From: Epithemia pelagica
Taxonomy: Eukaryota > Bacillariophyta > Bacillariophyceae > Surirellales > Surirellaceae
Length of the DNA: 64,000 nt
Direction: 5' to 3'
Assembly (NCBI GenBank): GCA_946965045.2
Contig: OX337230.1
Coordinates: 4,030,001-4,094,000 of the forward strand
Shown here one piece after another: positions 41,812-52,256 of this stretch (its first letter is position 1; every line of letters begins with the position of its first letter). The position numbers were made by a program, and so were the translations under genes. Below the pieces are notes generated by a model, which was not told the origin of the DNA, searched no databases, and saw only the letters and a program-made list of their open reading frames with translations.

Positions 41812-42659
41812 TGCCGAAAACGGACGGACACTAGAGTAAAAAGTACAATTGAGCAAACATGGCGGTTGATGAAACGGTTAAATATATATGGCAATGATAT
41901 AGCAATGATTATTTTAATGGTCAGTCATGGTATGATTTGCAGGTGCACCTCCAACCGCATAAAATGTGAGTGGCGACTCACCCTTGACGTATCGTTACTA
42001 AAAATGTAAGACTCCCAACCATCAATCTATGACCTCTACAAGCCATTTTTCTGTCGAAGCCTGTAATTTGACGTTGAATGACGTTACAATACGAGCTCCC
42101 TGCTCACGATCGCACCACTGTTTGATCGCTGCAAAATAGCACCACCATCACCATGAACAGTAAAGCCGCAGTGCACCTCCAACGAAAGGTGCTAGCACTC
42201 CTCCGACCATTAAGCATGCCTCAGAATGGAGTGTACCGTGAAGGTTGAAAAGGGCGGCGATGAGTTGGATAGTTTGATCGAGCTACAACTACATTTGCAA
42301 TGTCTTCCAGTTTGATAAGTGATGAGGGAAAGTCGTGACAAGAATATCAACAATGGAGACAGATAACGATGGAAAGATAAAGATCACAACGGAGGAACGA
42401 CGGAGAAGATTCAATTCGGGTCAAGGAATGATGGACGACCCGGAAATTGAAACACGGCAATCAGACGGGTGGTTTTGAAGCATCAAGGAAGTATCTGTCA
42501 GAAGACAACGATACAGCTTCTGTTGTCGGTGACAATGGTGGCGGTGCTGCTGCTGCTTCGAGTGGATACCGTGGAGCTGTGGTGGCAGTCGAAGATCGCG
42601 TGGTCGTTCTTCTCCTTCCGCCATGCGACAAACGTTGAGTCACATAGCGTCGTTATTGA
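41812..42659. other. Intergenic, no gene seen
   Basis: Two GTGCACCTCCAAC repeats (about 41942 and 42171). No coding signal until the MATE fragment starts. Confidence 0.4.
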
Positions 42660-43457
42660 CGAGCGGCCACAACGACCAGGACTGGACGAAAATCGGCGGC
42701 CGCGACACGTGGTTTGTTGGAGGGTCGATTGCGCGAGTTGACCCAGATACCTTCTCGGACCGTCCGACGCGCCTTTGGACCCTACCTCTTGCCCGTCACG
42801 TCCACGCAAATTGGTCGCGTCTCATGTTATGTCGCCATGAGTCATGTCGTATCCAGTACCATGGGTACCTTGGCCATGGGGGCTCAACAAGTCATTTTGA
42901 GCTTTTTTTATCGCATTACGCCCCTCGCCGATTCTCTTGGATTGACGGCCCAATCCTTTGTGCCGCCCCTCTTGACGGACGACACTACGAACGAACCACC
43001 GTGGCACCGACAGCATCGCGCTCGGGCCTTGCGCCAAACCATGACGAATTTGGCCAAGGTGGGGGTCGTCTTGGGTGGCTTCATGGTGGCGGCCATGTCG
43101 AGTATTCCCTTCTTGGCACAATGGTCCACGTCCGATCCGGCCGTCTTGGCCGTCGTGGCCGAAACCATTCCCTACTTGGCCGCTGCCTCGCTGGTTCATC
43201 CCACGGTCACAGCCTTTGAAGGACTCTTGTTGGGACGCAAGGATTTGGCCTTTGTCGGCAAATTGTATACGGCCTGGTTTTTGCTGGTGCCTACAGCCAT
43301 GTTGCGACTCAAGCAACTGCCAGGCGTGCCTCAATTGGCGTCCGTCTGGCAAGTCTTTTTTGTCTATCAACTCGTGCGGTGTACGACCTGGGTGGGTCGA
43401 TCGCTCCTTCTGCAACGACGCACTGAACGCGAGGCCGCACGCTCCTTACAACCATGA
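42660..43457 (+). pseudogene. 5'-truncated MATE copy (C-terminal half only)
   Basis: The open frame begins after a TGA at 42657-42659. From about 42693 it matches the second half of the gene at 1-2234: SAAATRGLLEGRL, then GRVSCYVAMSHVVSSTMG, SFF..ITPLADSLGLTAQ, and on to the last helix and LLLQRRTEREAARSLQP. The break falls in the low-complexity linker between the two MATE halves. It lacks an ATG, signal peptide and the first six helices, so it cannot be a normal transporter. It gives the missing C-terminus of the first gene by homology. The 3' flank (43450-43560) resembles the flanks of the decayed fragments at 4.9 and 5.8 kb. Confidence 0.7.
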
Positions 43458-43840
43458 GAGAGGAGAGGACTTGGGAGATGACGTACTCCTTCTACTACTT
43501 GCATGTCGCTCGCACGTTTCATAACACGACACACGATGTTGGGACCCAAATAATGAGGCGCATTCATGGATGATATATTCCTTGGTTGGTTGTATCTCTT
43601 GTTGTTGTTGTTGTCTCGTTGGGACGAGGCAGTTTCGTCCTTTGGATATTCTTTGAATCAGTGACACGCTCCGGAACGTGTTGCTGCAGACTCTTGGACA
43701 AACCAATCCAGTGCTCAAGTTATTATAAGTGCTATCTTTTAGGGAAGTACGTTATATCGTTGGTCTTTATTGATCTTGTCACGAGACGGATTCCAAAGGG
43801 TTGTCGTCGTGTTTGTCTGCTTCTAATAATTCAATAAAAT
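43458..43840. other. Intergenic between convergent genes
   Basis: 3' flanks of the MATE half-copy and of the CR kinase-like gene. Holds a GTT microsatellite at about 43600. No gene. Confidence 0.5.
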
Positions 43841-45955
43841 TCACACACTCGTAACATTCTCTTGATCAGTTTCCTTGGACACAAAGACAGGGCTCTTAGT
43901 TTCTTTCTCAATGACCCTGCAAGCTTGGAAACTGTCCATTGTGGTTTTGACAAAGCCATTCGCGTCGCCTGGTGGAATTTCCTCTAGATCGGCAAGGTCG
44001 TACAAAATGACATGCTTTTCTCCGTCTTCCGTTGTATAGTACCCAACATGACGCCATCTTACGTCGTCCTCCTTGTATCGACGGCCATTGCGTAGAAATT
44101 GTTCATCAAGAACTTTTTCCATACTGTCCAACGTAGAAGAATCGACTCGCTCATTCTTTGTCAAAGGATGAATGAATGGCATGACAAGGCATGGTCGACC
44201 AAACAGTTTTGCAGTCTTGACTTTATCCTGGAACAATTCTGGGTAAAAGAGGAGGAGAAGGTCCTTTTCCCGTTCCACTGCTGCAGTTGCAACAGTCTGA
44301 AATGCCGAATCGTCGAGACTCTCATAGTGGTCACCATACCTCTTGACGTAAACTTTAATGGCAACGTGCTCTCCATCCGAGGTAAGAGCTTGAAAGACGT
44401 TTGAGGTTGAACCCTGACGTATACTTCCAATAATGTAATACGACTGTTTGTCATTGCTGTCAATCGTTTCTTGCTTGGCTGCCCTTGGTTTCAAGGACTG
44501 GTGGTGTTTGCTACTTACGATCTGGCAACCCAGTGTGGCCTGCAACTTTCCCCAGCAGTACTTTTCTTTCTCACCAGCGACAACACAAAGTGTCTTTGGA
44601 AACTCGTACGATTTATTAGCATCGAGCTTGAAGATCTGAGTCGTGGATTTCTTGTACTTTGATTTAGCAATCTTGATTGCATCATACAACATCCTAACGA
44701 GATCATGCGGTCGATGCGAAGTTGTCGAGTATAATTTTCGATCTTGTTTTCGAGTTTGCTCCGCAAGAAAGGTCGACATGGAACTTGTCTCATTCGTCGA
44801 TCCAGTCTTTACATCGGGAGTGGAGACTGGGTTTGAAGAATATCTCGAGTTCCAGCGACACCAGGTGAGGTATCAGTGCACCGCATCGCTGATCTCTTGG
44901 TCTCAGCCACATTGATATTCTTCACAGCTTGATTAGCCGTCTCGGTCTCAACCACGACGTCGTCTTGTAACTGTTCAGCCGAGCAAAGACCATCCGGCTC
45001 CAAGGAGCAAAGATAGGATTCTTTAAAAGACGAAATTACGACGGTCGATGTTCCTTGCCCGAAAGCGGTCATCGCTTGAGCTTGGTCATAGGCATGGCCG
45101 ACAACATTTTCATAATCAATCAACGTCCTCTCAACAGGCTGTTTCACTACGATTGCAACCAATCCGATTCCATCCTCGTCTCGGATCACAATCATGTCCG
45201 GGCGGTACCCGAGAAGACTCCGTTCCAACCTAGGAGATACTTTGTTGGCCGTGACGATACCTGCTTGATCTGCTAGAAAAATACTGTCCCTTACAGCCGC
45301 CAAAATGAAAGAGCAAATGTCTGCCTCGCTCCCATATGCTTTTGGAATCCACTTTCTTCCATCCCTATTCCGAAATTCTTGAACAAGAGCCGATGGGCGT
45401 ATCATGGCGCCTACAACCTACAATGGCTCGGTGGGGACCACGTAGCTTGAACTTGGTGTCAAACACGGGTTGTGCTCCAAAATGGTTGCCCTTGGCGTGA
45501 GAGAAGAGAAATGTCGCATTTTTAACTTTCAAGTTTTCCGCGTTGGCAGTCAACAGTGTTTCAAACGAAAAGCGACGTCGTTCTTCATCTAGTGCCTGTA
45601 GTTGTTCACCTTGTTGTGCCTGTAGTTGTTGATCTAGTGCCTGTAGTTGTTCAGCTCGTGCCTGTGGTTGTTCAGCTCGTGCCTGTAGTTGTGCTTGCAG
45701 TTTCCGAATGGTTTCTTGGAGACGACTCTTGTCTCCGTCATTTGTTGCGGGTTGGTAGTTTCCAAAATTGTTGTAGCCACGAGAAGATTCTTCCTTGTCA
45801 TGGCCGATCCGCGGGTGCTTCCCTCCCCTGCTGATGCCGTGGCTTTTCCCACCAGGACCACCGTAGCGGCCAGCGCCGTTGCTGGTCGAATCACCGTCGT
45901 CGTCGTCATCTCCTAGTGGACGCTTTTGCTTGGTAATGTCGTCGTTGCGATTCAT
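43841..45955 (-). pseudogene. CR-type nuclease-fold / kinase-like gene, frame broken
   Basis: Reads from ATG 45955: acidic and Gly-rich start, a coiled coil of Gln-rich heptads (QLQARAEQ repeats, 45600-45690), then a PD-(D/E)XK-like region RPDMIVIRDEDGIGLVAIVVKQ, in which the usual Glu of the E-x-K pair is a Val. The kinase-like domain is 44440-43990: GSIRQGSTSNVF loop, VAIKVYVK lysine, ALVEREKD-type helix (AAVEREKD), CLVMPFIHP hinge, DVRWRHVGYY in place of HRD..N, and YDLADLEE in place of DFG. Break 1 (about 45410-45423): TTGTAGG occurs twice in tandem, a 7-bp duplication that shifts the frame. Break 2: between 44860 and 44809, with no intron of reasonable size (only a 35-nt GT-AG candidate). 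The active form was probably one long protein. Confidence 0.65.
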
Positions 45956-46412
45956 CGGTCTGCGGTTTCGTTGTTCCTTTCAATGTTATTAATGTGTCTT
46001 TTTCGTTCTGTTACGATTGTATAGTTGTTGTTCCGTGTTTGTCTTTGTCTTTGTGTTTAAGCACCACACACAAAACCTGTCCAAACTATATATATATACC
46101 CATACCAGCATGGGCATGGGATGCGTATTTTTTTACATCTCATCACGCCAAAAAACTCCTCCGTGGACCGTATCGCACAAAATCTGCGTGACGCTCGATG
46201 AAAACGTTCAATGTGTGGACCGTCCAAAACTCCCACTGCCATTTCACCATCTGCGCGGCCACACACAATCACAGCTGTCTCCCCATCAAACCATTCACAT
46301 CACAAAACAGAATACAAATCTTTTCGGTTGTGACTCTGTGAGTGTGTGTTTGGGTTTGTCACTCATATCTTTGGCAGTTTGTCTCTCGTGTCGTCGGTAC
46401 AACGACGACGAG
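45956..46412. other. Intergenic / leader between divergent genes
   Basis: Contains TATATATATA near 46085 (possible core promoter) and, at 46217-46310, a block similar to 2728-2840. Confidence 0.45.
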
Positions 46413-48182
46413 ATGGCAATACCAGAGGTTCCACATCAAACAGTACGACGGGTGGTGCAACAACAACGACAAGGACAGTTTTCCTCACGGTTCGTACTTC
46501 TCATGTGGTTCTTCACGACAACGACAACGACGACAAGCACAGTCTTTTCGGTGGGGCGTTGTGCTGGTTCTTGTCAACGGGCGCTACCTTCTTTTTCTGC
46601 TTTGCGATTCTTTGAGACTGGGAGGAGTAGTAGTACGGTCCGAAGAAGGTTCCATTCCATGCCGAACTGGACGCAGAACAATCACAATGCTGTTTTGGAT
46701 CCTTCCAGTAATCGAGGGTCCTCCTCCATTACATCGTCGTTGTCCGTTCGCAGATCCTTTTCCGCCTTGTCGGCTGCCACAAAACCATCCACTGAACAAG
46801 CGCCGGATGTATCTTCTTCTTTGGAAGAAAAACAACAAAAAACCAAGAAAACGCAATCACAAGTACCTTCCTCTTCTTCTGCCACACAATCTTCTTCTTC
46901 GTCATCCTTGATTCGTCCGAGCAATACGGGTGGATTGCGCAAATTGCCCGTGGTCCGTCCGAGCAATGAAATTGTCGCTCGGGCGCTTAAGGCCATTCGG
47001 CACTTGTCGCCGCCTAAACACGAAGGCAATATTCGCACTCGAGCTCGCAAACATGGCAGCCTGACCTTGCAAACGTTGCAACAAGAATTGTGTTTGCCCT
47101 TGCGGGATACGGCGGCCGGGTATCGTCGCGAATGGAAACACTTGCATCCCTTTGAACGCGTCGTGGCCAACTTGTCGGTCCGATCGCGGGAAAAAATCGA
47201 TGGCCTCACCCTGAATGCCGTCTTGGATGACTTGCATGAGGCTCGCAAGGAATTGCGCGAATTGAGCAAGGATTGGATTGCCAAGGTCAAACAGGCCGAA
47301 ACGGCCAAATTGGCGGGAGAAGCCATGCAACAAGGCATTGACTCTCTCACACAAACCTTTGTGGAATTGACGGACCGTCCCATTAGTAATTTGGTCGACA
47401 TGCAAAAAAAGTTGCGCAGTAGTCCCATTGTGGCCTTGGATACGCCGGCCGTGGTCTTGGTCGGTGCTCCCAATGTGGGCAAATCCAGTATTGTCCGACG
47501 CATTTCGTCGGCCACGCCCGAAGTCAACAATTACCCCTTCACGACACGGGGCATGACGTTGGGTCATGTCGAAGTCTTTTGGTCCGACAATGTCACCGTC
47601 GCCGAAGCGGTGATTCATTCCAGTCTCAAGAAACGACGGACCGAACACAAACACTTGCTCGACCAATTGAACAAACCGGGCGCTCGGACCGAATCCAAAG
47701 AGGGCTTGTTGGGCAATTATGCCTTTTCGCAAGTGTGTCAAGTCATGGACAGTCCCGGTTTGTTGAAACGCGATTCCGAAGCCGATCGGAATGAAATGGA
47801 AGCCTTGACGATTGCCGCCATGCAACATTTGCCCACGGCTGTCATGTTTGTCATGGATTTGACGGGCGAGGCGGGAGAAAAGTGTAGTAGCATTGCCGAT
47901 CAATTGCACTTGCGACAAGAAGTGCGCAAACGCTTTCCGAAACGACCGTGGATTGATGTCGTGAGCAAATATGATTTGGGCATTGTTGACGGAGCGTTGG
48001 AACAATTGGAACAAGTGATTGGTTCCGACCAGTACATTAAAGTGAGTTTGCAAGAAAATATTGGTGTCGATGAACTCAAGGAACAAGTCTTGAGGGTGTT
48101 GGGAGAAGTGCGGGTCGTACTCGATGCCATGGCCGCCGTCGATCTTCGAACCGAACGACCGCCGTCGACGGGAACGTACTAG
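46413..48182 (+). CDS. NOG1-family GTPase, probably mitochondrial (or plastid)
   Basis: 589 residues from ATG 46413; the frame is open further upstream but that part is non-coding in character. The N-terminal ~110 residues are Arg/Ser-rich without acids at first (CQRALPSFSALRFF...STVRRRFHS), like a mitochondrial presequence. A Nog1 helical region comes before the GTPase domain: G1 GAPNVGKS (about residues 351-358), G2 YPFTTRGMTLG, G3 DSPGL (about 446), G4 SKYD (about 518, in place of NKxD as in other Nog1 members). NOG1 proteins assist large ribosomal subunit assembly; an organelle-ribosome role is inferred from the presequence and the short C-terminus (nucleolar Nog1 has a long basic tail, absent here). 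Codon use is regular and there is no intron. Confidence 0.85.
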   Translation: MAIPEVPHQTVRRVVQQQRQGQFSSRFVLLMWFFTTTTTTTSTVFSVGRCAGSCQRALPSFSALRFFETGRSSSTVRRRFHSMPNWTQNNHNAVLDPSSNRGSSSITSSLSVRRSFSALSAATKPSTEQAPDVSSSLEEKQQKTKKTQSQVPSSSSATQSSSSSSLIRPSNTGGLRKLPVVRPSNEIVARALKAIRHLSPPKHEGNIRTRARKHGSLTLQTLQQELCLPLRDTAAGYRREWKHLHPFERVVANLSVRSREKIDGLTLNAVLDDLHEARKELRELSKDWIAKVKQAETAKLAGEAMQQGIDSLTQTFVELTDRPISNLVDMQKKLRSSPIVALDTPAVVLVGAPNVGKSSIVRRISSATPEVNNYPFTTRGMTLGHVEVFWSDNVTVAEAVIHSSLKKRRTEHKHLLDQLNKPGARTESKEGLLGNYAFSQVCQVMDSPGLLKRDSEADRNEMEALTIAAMQHLPTAVMFVMDLTGEAGEKCSSIADQLHLRQEVRKRFPKRPWIDVVSKYDLGIVDGALEQLEQVIGSDQYIKVSLQENIGVDELKEQVLRVLGEVRVVLDAMAAVDLRTERPPSTGTY

Positions 48183-48845
48183 GAAAAAAGACACTCTGTA
48201 CTAGAAAGCAATCCAACGAAAGAATTCCTTCTCTACTCCTATGATACATGGATGAATTTTGGAACTCAGACCTAGCAGAGTAGTAGCGACCCTGGAAAGA
48301 CTATTCCATAGTATATATTGCTTTGCCTTGGTACTGTCGACTCGTGTCAGTTACAACGTTCTGGGGGAAACTAATGAGATTGGTTGGAACACTGTGCAGT
48401 TTGCGTCGAAATGTGCAGTTTGCATAGAAACGCATACATACATTCGGAGTGTAAGAGACAAACCACATGGATGGGGTGAAAGATCGAAATCGCAAGACAT
48501 CCGAGAGGGCTACTAGAAGAAGTCTCACACGATATTGAGCTTCGTCCTTCGAACCAAACCATTGATGAAAAGAGCCAGTAAACATTACTTACTAGCCGTC
48601 GGTTCTACATTAGTTTTTTGTTGCCACGTGGAAGTCAAAGTCGAAAGCTCTAATGAAAGGTTGCGAGTTGCGACCTTTTCGCTTGAACAAAAGATCTCTT
48701 TTGTTTGCGTCGGAAACTCCTAAAATGGCAAGGACAACGACTGGACCTCAACGATCCAAGTGACCAACATAATGTCTCTTCCGGAAGCGATGATGGAGGT
48801 ATTAAACGAATCGGATACGCCATGGAAGCGATCTGACACAGCGGT

Positions 48846-48901
48846 GAAGCGATCGGAAACACTGGCTGCGTTGGTCTGTAGGCGGTGTTTCCGATCGCTT
48901 C
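48846..48901. repeat. Hairpin, 17-bp perfect arms
   Basis: GAAGCGATCGGAAACAC at 48846-48862 and its reverse complement at 48885-48901, with a 22-nt loop. GAAGCGATC occurs once more just upstream (48827). Confidence 0.75.
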
Positions 48902-49433
48902 AACGGCGTGTCCGACGCGGTCGTGGTTCTGGATCCGGCGGTTCCTCGTTTCTAGGACAAGAACCTAGTCTACTAAGCGATTGCCGATCGAGAGGCGCCA
49001 GTCAATCTATTAGATTTGGATCAAGAGACACTGTGTGGCTTGGTATGGACAGTGGCTCGCCCATACAACTATATCCGTGACGGGGGCATTCTTCAAGGGC
49101 TCGCCGGTGCAATGGTCAAAACCATTACACCACATCCCGAAACCACAGAAGGATATGGTAGGGTCAACGACGACGAATGGCGGAGCTTGAATGGCGTCGA
49201 ACATTGACTGGGGCCCTGCGGAATGAAGGTTGTGGATCGAAAAGAACCACAGTCCAGACAGAAGACCCATTACAGCAAAAAATCAACCATAAACGGCAAT
49301 TGAGACTTAAACAGCAAGGAAGAAAATCCCAGAATCAGCCCCACCCTTGGATCCCCTACATGGGACGTTGATCTTAGCCCCAAAATGAAACGAAAACAGG
49401 TGGATCACTTTGAAGAACGAGGCCCAGAAAGGA

Positions 49434-49510
49434 GAGGCGGCGGAAGCCGTTGCAAAAGGCATGAAAGAGGCCTTTTCTTTCATGCCTTTTGCAACGGCTT
49501 CCGCCGCCTC
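49434..49510. repeat. Long hairpin, 34-bp perfect arms and 9-nt loop
   Basis: 49434-49467 and 49477-49510 are exact reverse complements (GAGGCGGCGGAAGCCGTTGC, then AAAAGGCATGAAAG). Looser symmetry continues outward (GAACGAGGCCC / GGGGCCTCGTTC). Related but decayed hairpins sit in the same place in the sister repeats near 49910-49990 and 55880-55965. Confidence 0.9.
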
Positions 49511-50466
49511 TTTCGGGGCCTCGTTCATGCCGCTCCCAAAACGGACTGTGCCTCGCCCCTACAACTATCGGTGACGGGGGCATTCATTCAAGCGCTCTCA
49601 TTTGCCAAAACTAGGATATGAAACGACGAATGGCGGAACTTGAATTGCGTCGGACATTGACTGGGGCTCTGCGGGATGAAGGTTGTAGATCGAGGGCTCA
49701 GAAACGAACCACAGTCCAGACAGAAGACCCATTACAGCAAAAAATCAACCATAAACGGCAATTGAGAGTTAAACAGCAAGGAAGAAAATCGCAGAATCAG
49801 CCCCACCATGGATCCCCTACATGGGACGTTGATCTCAGCCCCAAAATGAAACGAAAACAGGTGGATCACTTTGAAGAACAAGACCCAGAAAGGAAAGGCG
49901 GGGGGAAACCGTTACAAAAGGCATGAAAGAGGCCCATAAAGAGGCAGCGCATGCCGTGCTTCCGACGTCTCTTTATAGGTCTCGTTCATTCCTTTTGCAC
50001 GGATATGCCTCTACCACAATGGACCAACACAAAAAGTCACTGATTGAGGGGCGCGCGCAAGTTTCATTCTAGATTTGGAATGTGGCTGGATACGGACTGT
50101 GGCTCTCGCCCATATGACTATCAGTGAAGTGTGGGCATTCCAGCGCTCTCGCCGGTGCAGTTGTCCAAACCACCACACCCTATCCGAGCTATTGTAGGGT
50201 GTGGTGCTTGTGATAAATGCCCAGGCGAGGAAACCGGATCAGCTGCAACGGGAAACGACTTTTGGCGGAGGTTCCATGGACGAGAAACGGAACCAACCAG
50301 TTCCAATGGATTCCTCACAACTCATGGAGAAGCATCCGATGCCCGAATAGCAATGGCCGAGTATTTGATGGGACAATGCTGGCAATTCATGGATTTGTGA
50401 ATGGTGCCTTCCCAACGGGCACTCCGAATTGCTCTCAAACTGCCAGAACAAACGTTGTGTGTTGTG

Positions 50467-50560
50467 CAATGAAATGATTCGAGTACAATGAGATGATTCC
50501 AGCATCTCATTGTACTGGAATTATTTCATGGCGCAACGCATTGCACAACACAAAGTTGAC
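50467..50560. repeat. Hairpin unit next to kelch genes (one of four copies)
   Basis: The AGTACAATGAGATG arm and its complement flank a 7-nt loop; outer arms TGTGTTGTGCAATG pair as well. Related copies lie at about 53480-53570, 56425-56525 and 58095-58175, each beside a kelch gene. Confidence 0.7.
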
Positions 50561-50645
50561 ATTTCCAGGAGATGGATTCAATCCATTGAAAAATGGTTGT
50601 GCAACGAGACGAAACAAGGTCGGCACAGTAGCGCGCGCGAACCCG

Positions 50646-50906
50646 GAAATACCAGTGCTTTGTTGTGCCGTATCATCTATGGAGCCCGATGGAGTAACGC
50701 CATTTTGTCGGTAGAGGTTCCTTTATCTGTTTTGTTTTCGATTGACCGGTAATCCTACGACCGACAGACACCTCCGTTCTCAAACAAACATCCATTTCTC
50801 TCGTGAAATCAGTCGTGCTTCCAGTCCGCACCCATCAGCATCAGCGCATCACAGCGGAGCACAGCAAACCACCGAATCATAAATTCTGCAGTCAACGTTT
50901 GAAACC
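50646..50906 (+). promoter_or_regulatory. Conserved kelch leader/promoter block
   Basis: 261 bp before the ATG, repeated at 51321-51581, 51996-52256 and, slightly diverged, 56624-56881. Contains TTTTGTTTTCGATTGACCGGTA, and CAGTCAACGTTTG just before ACCATGAGC. Its strict conservation reflects recent copying, so no single element can be called functional. Confidence 0.55.
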
Positions 50907-51389
50907 ATGAGCATGACACTGAAAGAACAAGCATGGCAGTCGGGTCTTGTCCTTTTGGACGAGACAGCAGAATGGAATGAAACCAAATGGCCTCCTCTTG
51001 TGGGTGGATGGCGTGACGATCATGCTACAGTCGTACTTGATCATTCCAATAAGGACAACGATACCAACAACAAGGGGCAGACGGTTGTCGTGTTGGGAGG
51101 ACGAGAACGAGGCCAAGGCGTTGTCAATTCCGTTCTTGTATTAAATTTAACAGATCCAAATAAGCAGTGGCGAGAAGGACTGCCCATGAATAAGAGTCGT
51201 GAAGGACATGCCGTTGTTGTGTGCAACGACGGTGTCTACGTGATGGGAGGATACAACGGAGGATCTTTGGTTTGTATCGAACGAATTGATTCCAATGATT
51301 TACTACAAGCAGCTTTAACAGAAATACCAGTGCTTTGTTGTGCCGTATCATCTATGGAGCCCGATGGAGTAACGCCATTTTGTCGGTAG
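50907..51389 (+). CDS. Truncated kelch-repeat protein, copy 1
   Basis: 160 codons. Residues 1-138 equal the N-terminal two kelch blades of the full genes (GQTVVVLGG, HAVVVCNDGVYVMGGYNGG). Then the frame runs into the leader of the next unit and ends with 22 junk residues (...LCCAVSSMEPDGVTPFCR). Its last true codons (LLQAALT) match the leftward kelch gene at 53918-55054, not the gene just downstream, so the unit is a chimera or predates that gene's change. Two blades cannot close a propeller. Confidence 0.7.
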   Translation: MSMTLKEQAWQSGLVLLDETAEWNETKWPPLVGGWRDDHATVVLDHSNKDNDTNNKGQTVVVLGGRERGQGVVNSVLVLNLTDPNKQWREGLPMNKSREGHAVVVCNDGVYVMGGYNGGSLVCIERIDSNDLLQAALTEIPVLCCAVSSMEPDGVTPFCR

Positions 51390-51581
51390 AGGTTCCTTTA
51401 TCTGTTTTGTTTTCGATTGACCGGTAATCCTACGACCGACAGACACCTCCGTTCTCAAACAAACATCCATTTCTCTCGTAAAATCAGTCGTGCTTCCAGT
51501 CCGCACCCATCAGCATCAGCGCATCACAGCGGAGCACAGCAAACCACCGAATCATAAATTCTGCAGTCAACGTTTGAAACC

Positions 51582-52064
51582 ATGAGCATGACACTGAAAG
51601 AACAAGCATGGCAGTCGGGTCTTGTCCTTTTGGACGAGACAGCAGAATGGAATGAAACCAAATGGCCTCCTCTTGTGGGTGGATGGCGTGACGATCATGC
51701 TACAGTCGTACTTGATCATCCCAATAAGGACAACGATACCAACAACAAGGGGCAGACGGTTGTCGTGTTGGGAGGACGAGAACGAGGCCAAGGCGTTGTC
51801 AATTCCGTTCTTGTATTAAATTTAACAGATCCAAATAAGCAGTGGCGAGAAGGACTGCCCATGAATAAGAGTCGTGAAGGACATGCCGTTGTTGTGTGCA
51901 ACGGAGGGGTCTACGTGATGGGAGGATTCAATGGAAGATATTTTGATTGTATGGAACGAATTGATTCCAATGATTTACTACAAGCAGCTTTAACAGAAAT
52001 ACCAGTGCTTTGTTGTGCCGTATCATCTATGGAGCCCGATGGAGTAACGCCATTTTGTCGGTAG
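51582..52064 (+). CDS. Truncated kelch-repeat protein, copy 2
   Basis: Same design and the same read-through tail as copy 1. It differs at a few residues: here the second blade reads CNGGVYVMGGFNGRYFDCME as in the complete gene downstream, whereas copy 1 reads GGYNGGSLVCIE. An intact start and conserved leader mean it may be transcribed. Confidence 0.7.
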   Translation: MSMTLKEQAWQSGLVLLDETAEWNETKWPPLVGGWRDDHATVVLDHPNKDNDTNNKGQTVVVLGGRERGQGVVNSVLVLNLTDPNKQWREGLPMNKSREGHAVVVCNGGVYVMGGFNGRYFDCMERIDSNDLLQAALTEIPVLCCAVSSMEPDGVTPFCR

Positions 52065-52256
52065 AGGTTCCTTTATCTGTTTTGTTTTCGATTGACCGGT
52101 AATCCTACGACCGACAGACACCTCCGTTCTCAAACAAACATCCATTTCTCTCGTAAAATCAGTCGTGCTTCCAGTCCGCACCCATCAGCATCAGCGCATC
52201 ACAGCGGAGCACAGCAAACCACCGAATCATAAATTCTGCAGTCAACGTTTGAAACC

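Larger units (their letters stand above)
48183..50645. other. Repeat-rich intergenic region before the kelch cluster
   Basis: No solid gene. Two related blocks begin GACGAATGGCGGA (49172 and 49624) and share 250-300 bp including GGACATTGACTGGGG..CTGCGG and GAAAACAGGTGGATCACTTTG; a third is at 55622. Each is followed by a hairpin (49434, about 49910) and then by a block with GGTGTGGTGCTTGTGA (50198, 56170). Small ORFs in them (49618-49926; 50131-50400; 56091-56441) are similar to each other but one copy has an in-frame TGA where the other has TGC, so they are more likely repeats than genes. Confidence 0.5.
50646..51995 (+). repeat. Two head-to-tail 675-bp units copied from the kelch gene 5' end
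   Basis: Unit 1 is 50646-51320 and unit 2 is 51321-51995; a third start at 51996 belongs to the complete gene. Each unit holds about 260 bp of leader and 414 bp of coding sequence, and they are almost identical (the few differences cluster in the last 100 bp of unit 1). Confidence 0.93.

Noticed and set aside
44809-44870. 35-nt GT-AG intron joining the two halves of the CR kinase-like gene
   Set aside because: It restores the frame but is shorter than any intron supported here (72 nt or more), so a frameshift is more likely.
45600-45690. Short tandem spacing resembling a CRISPR array
   Set aside because: The repeat is a coding Gln-rich heptad without unique spacers, in a eukaryotic gene.
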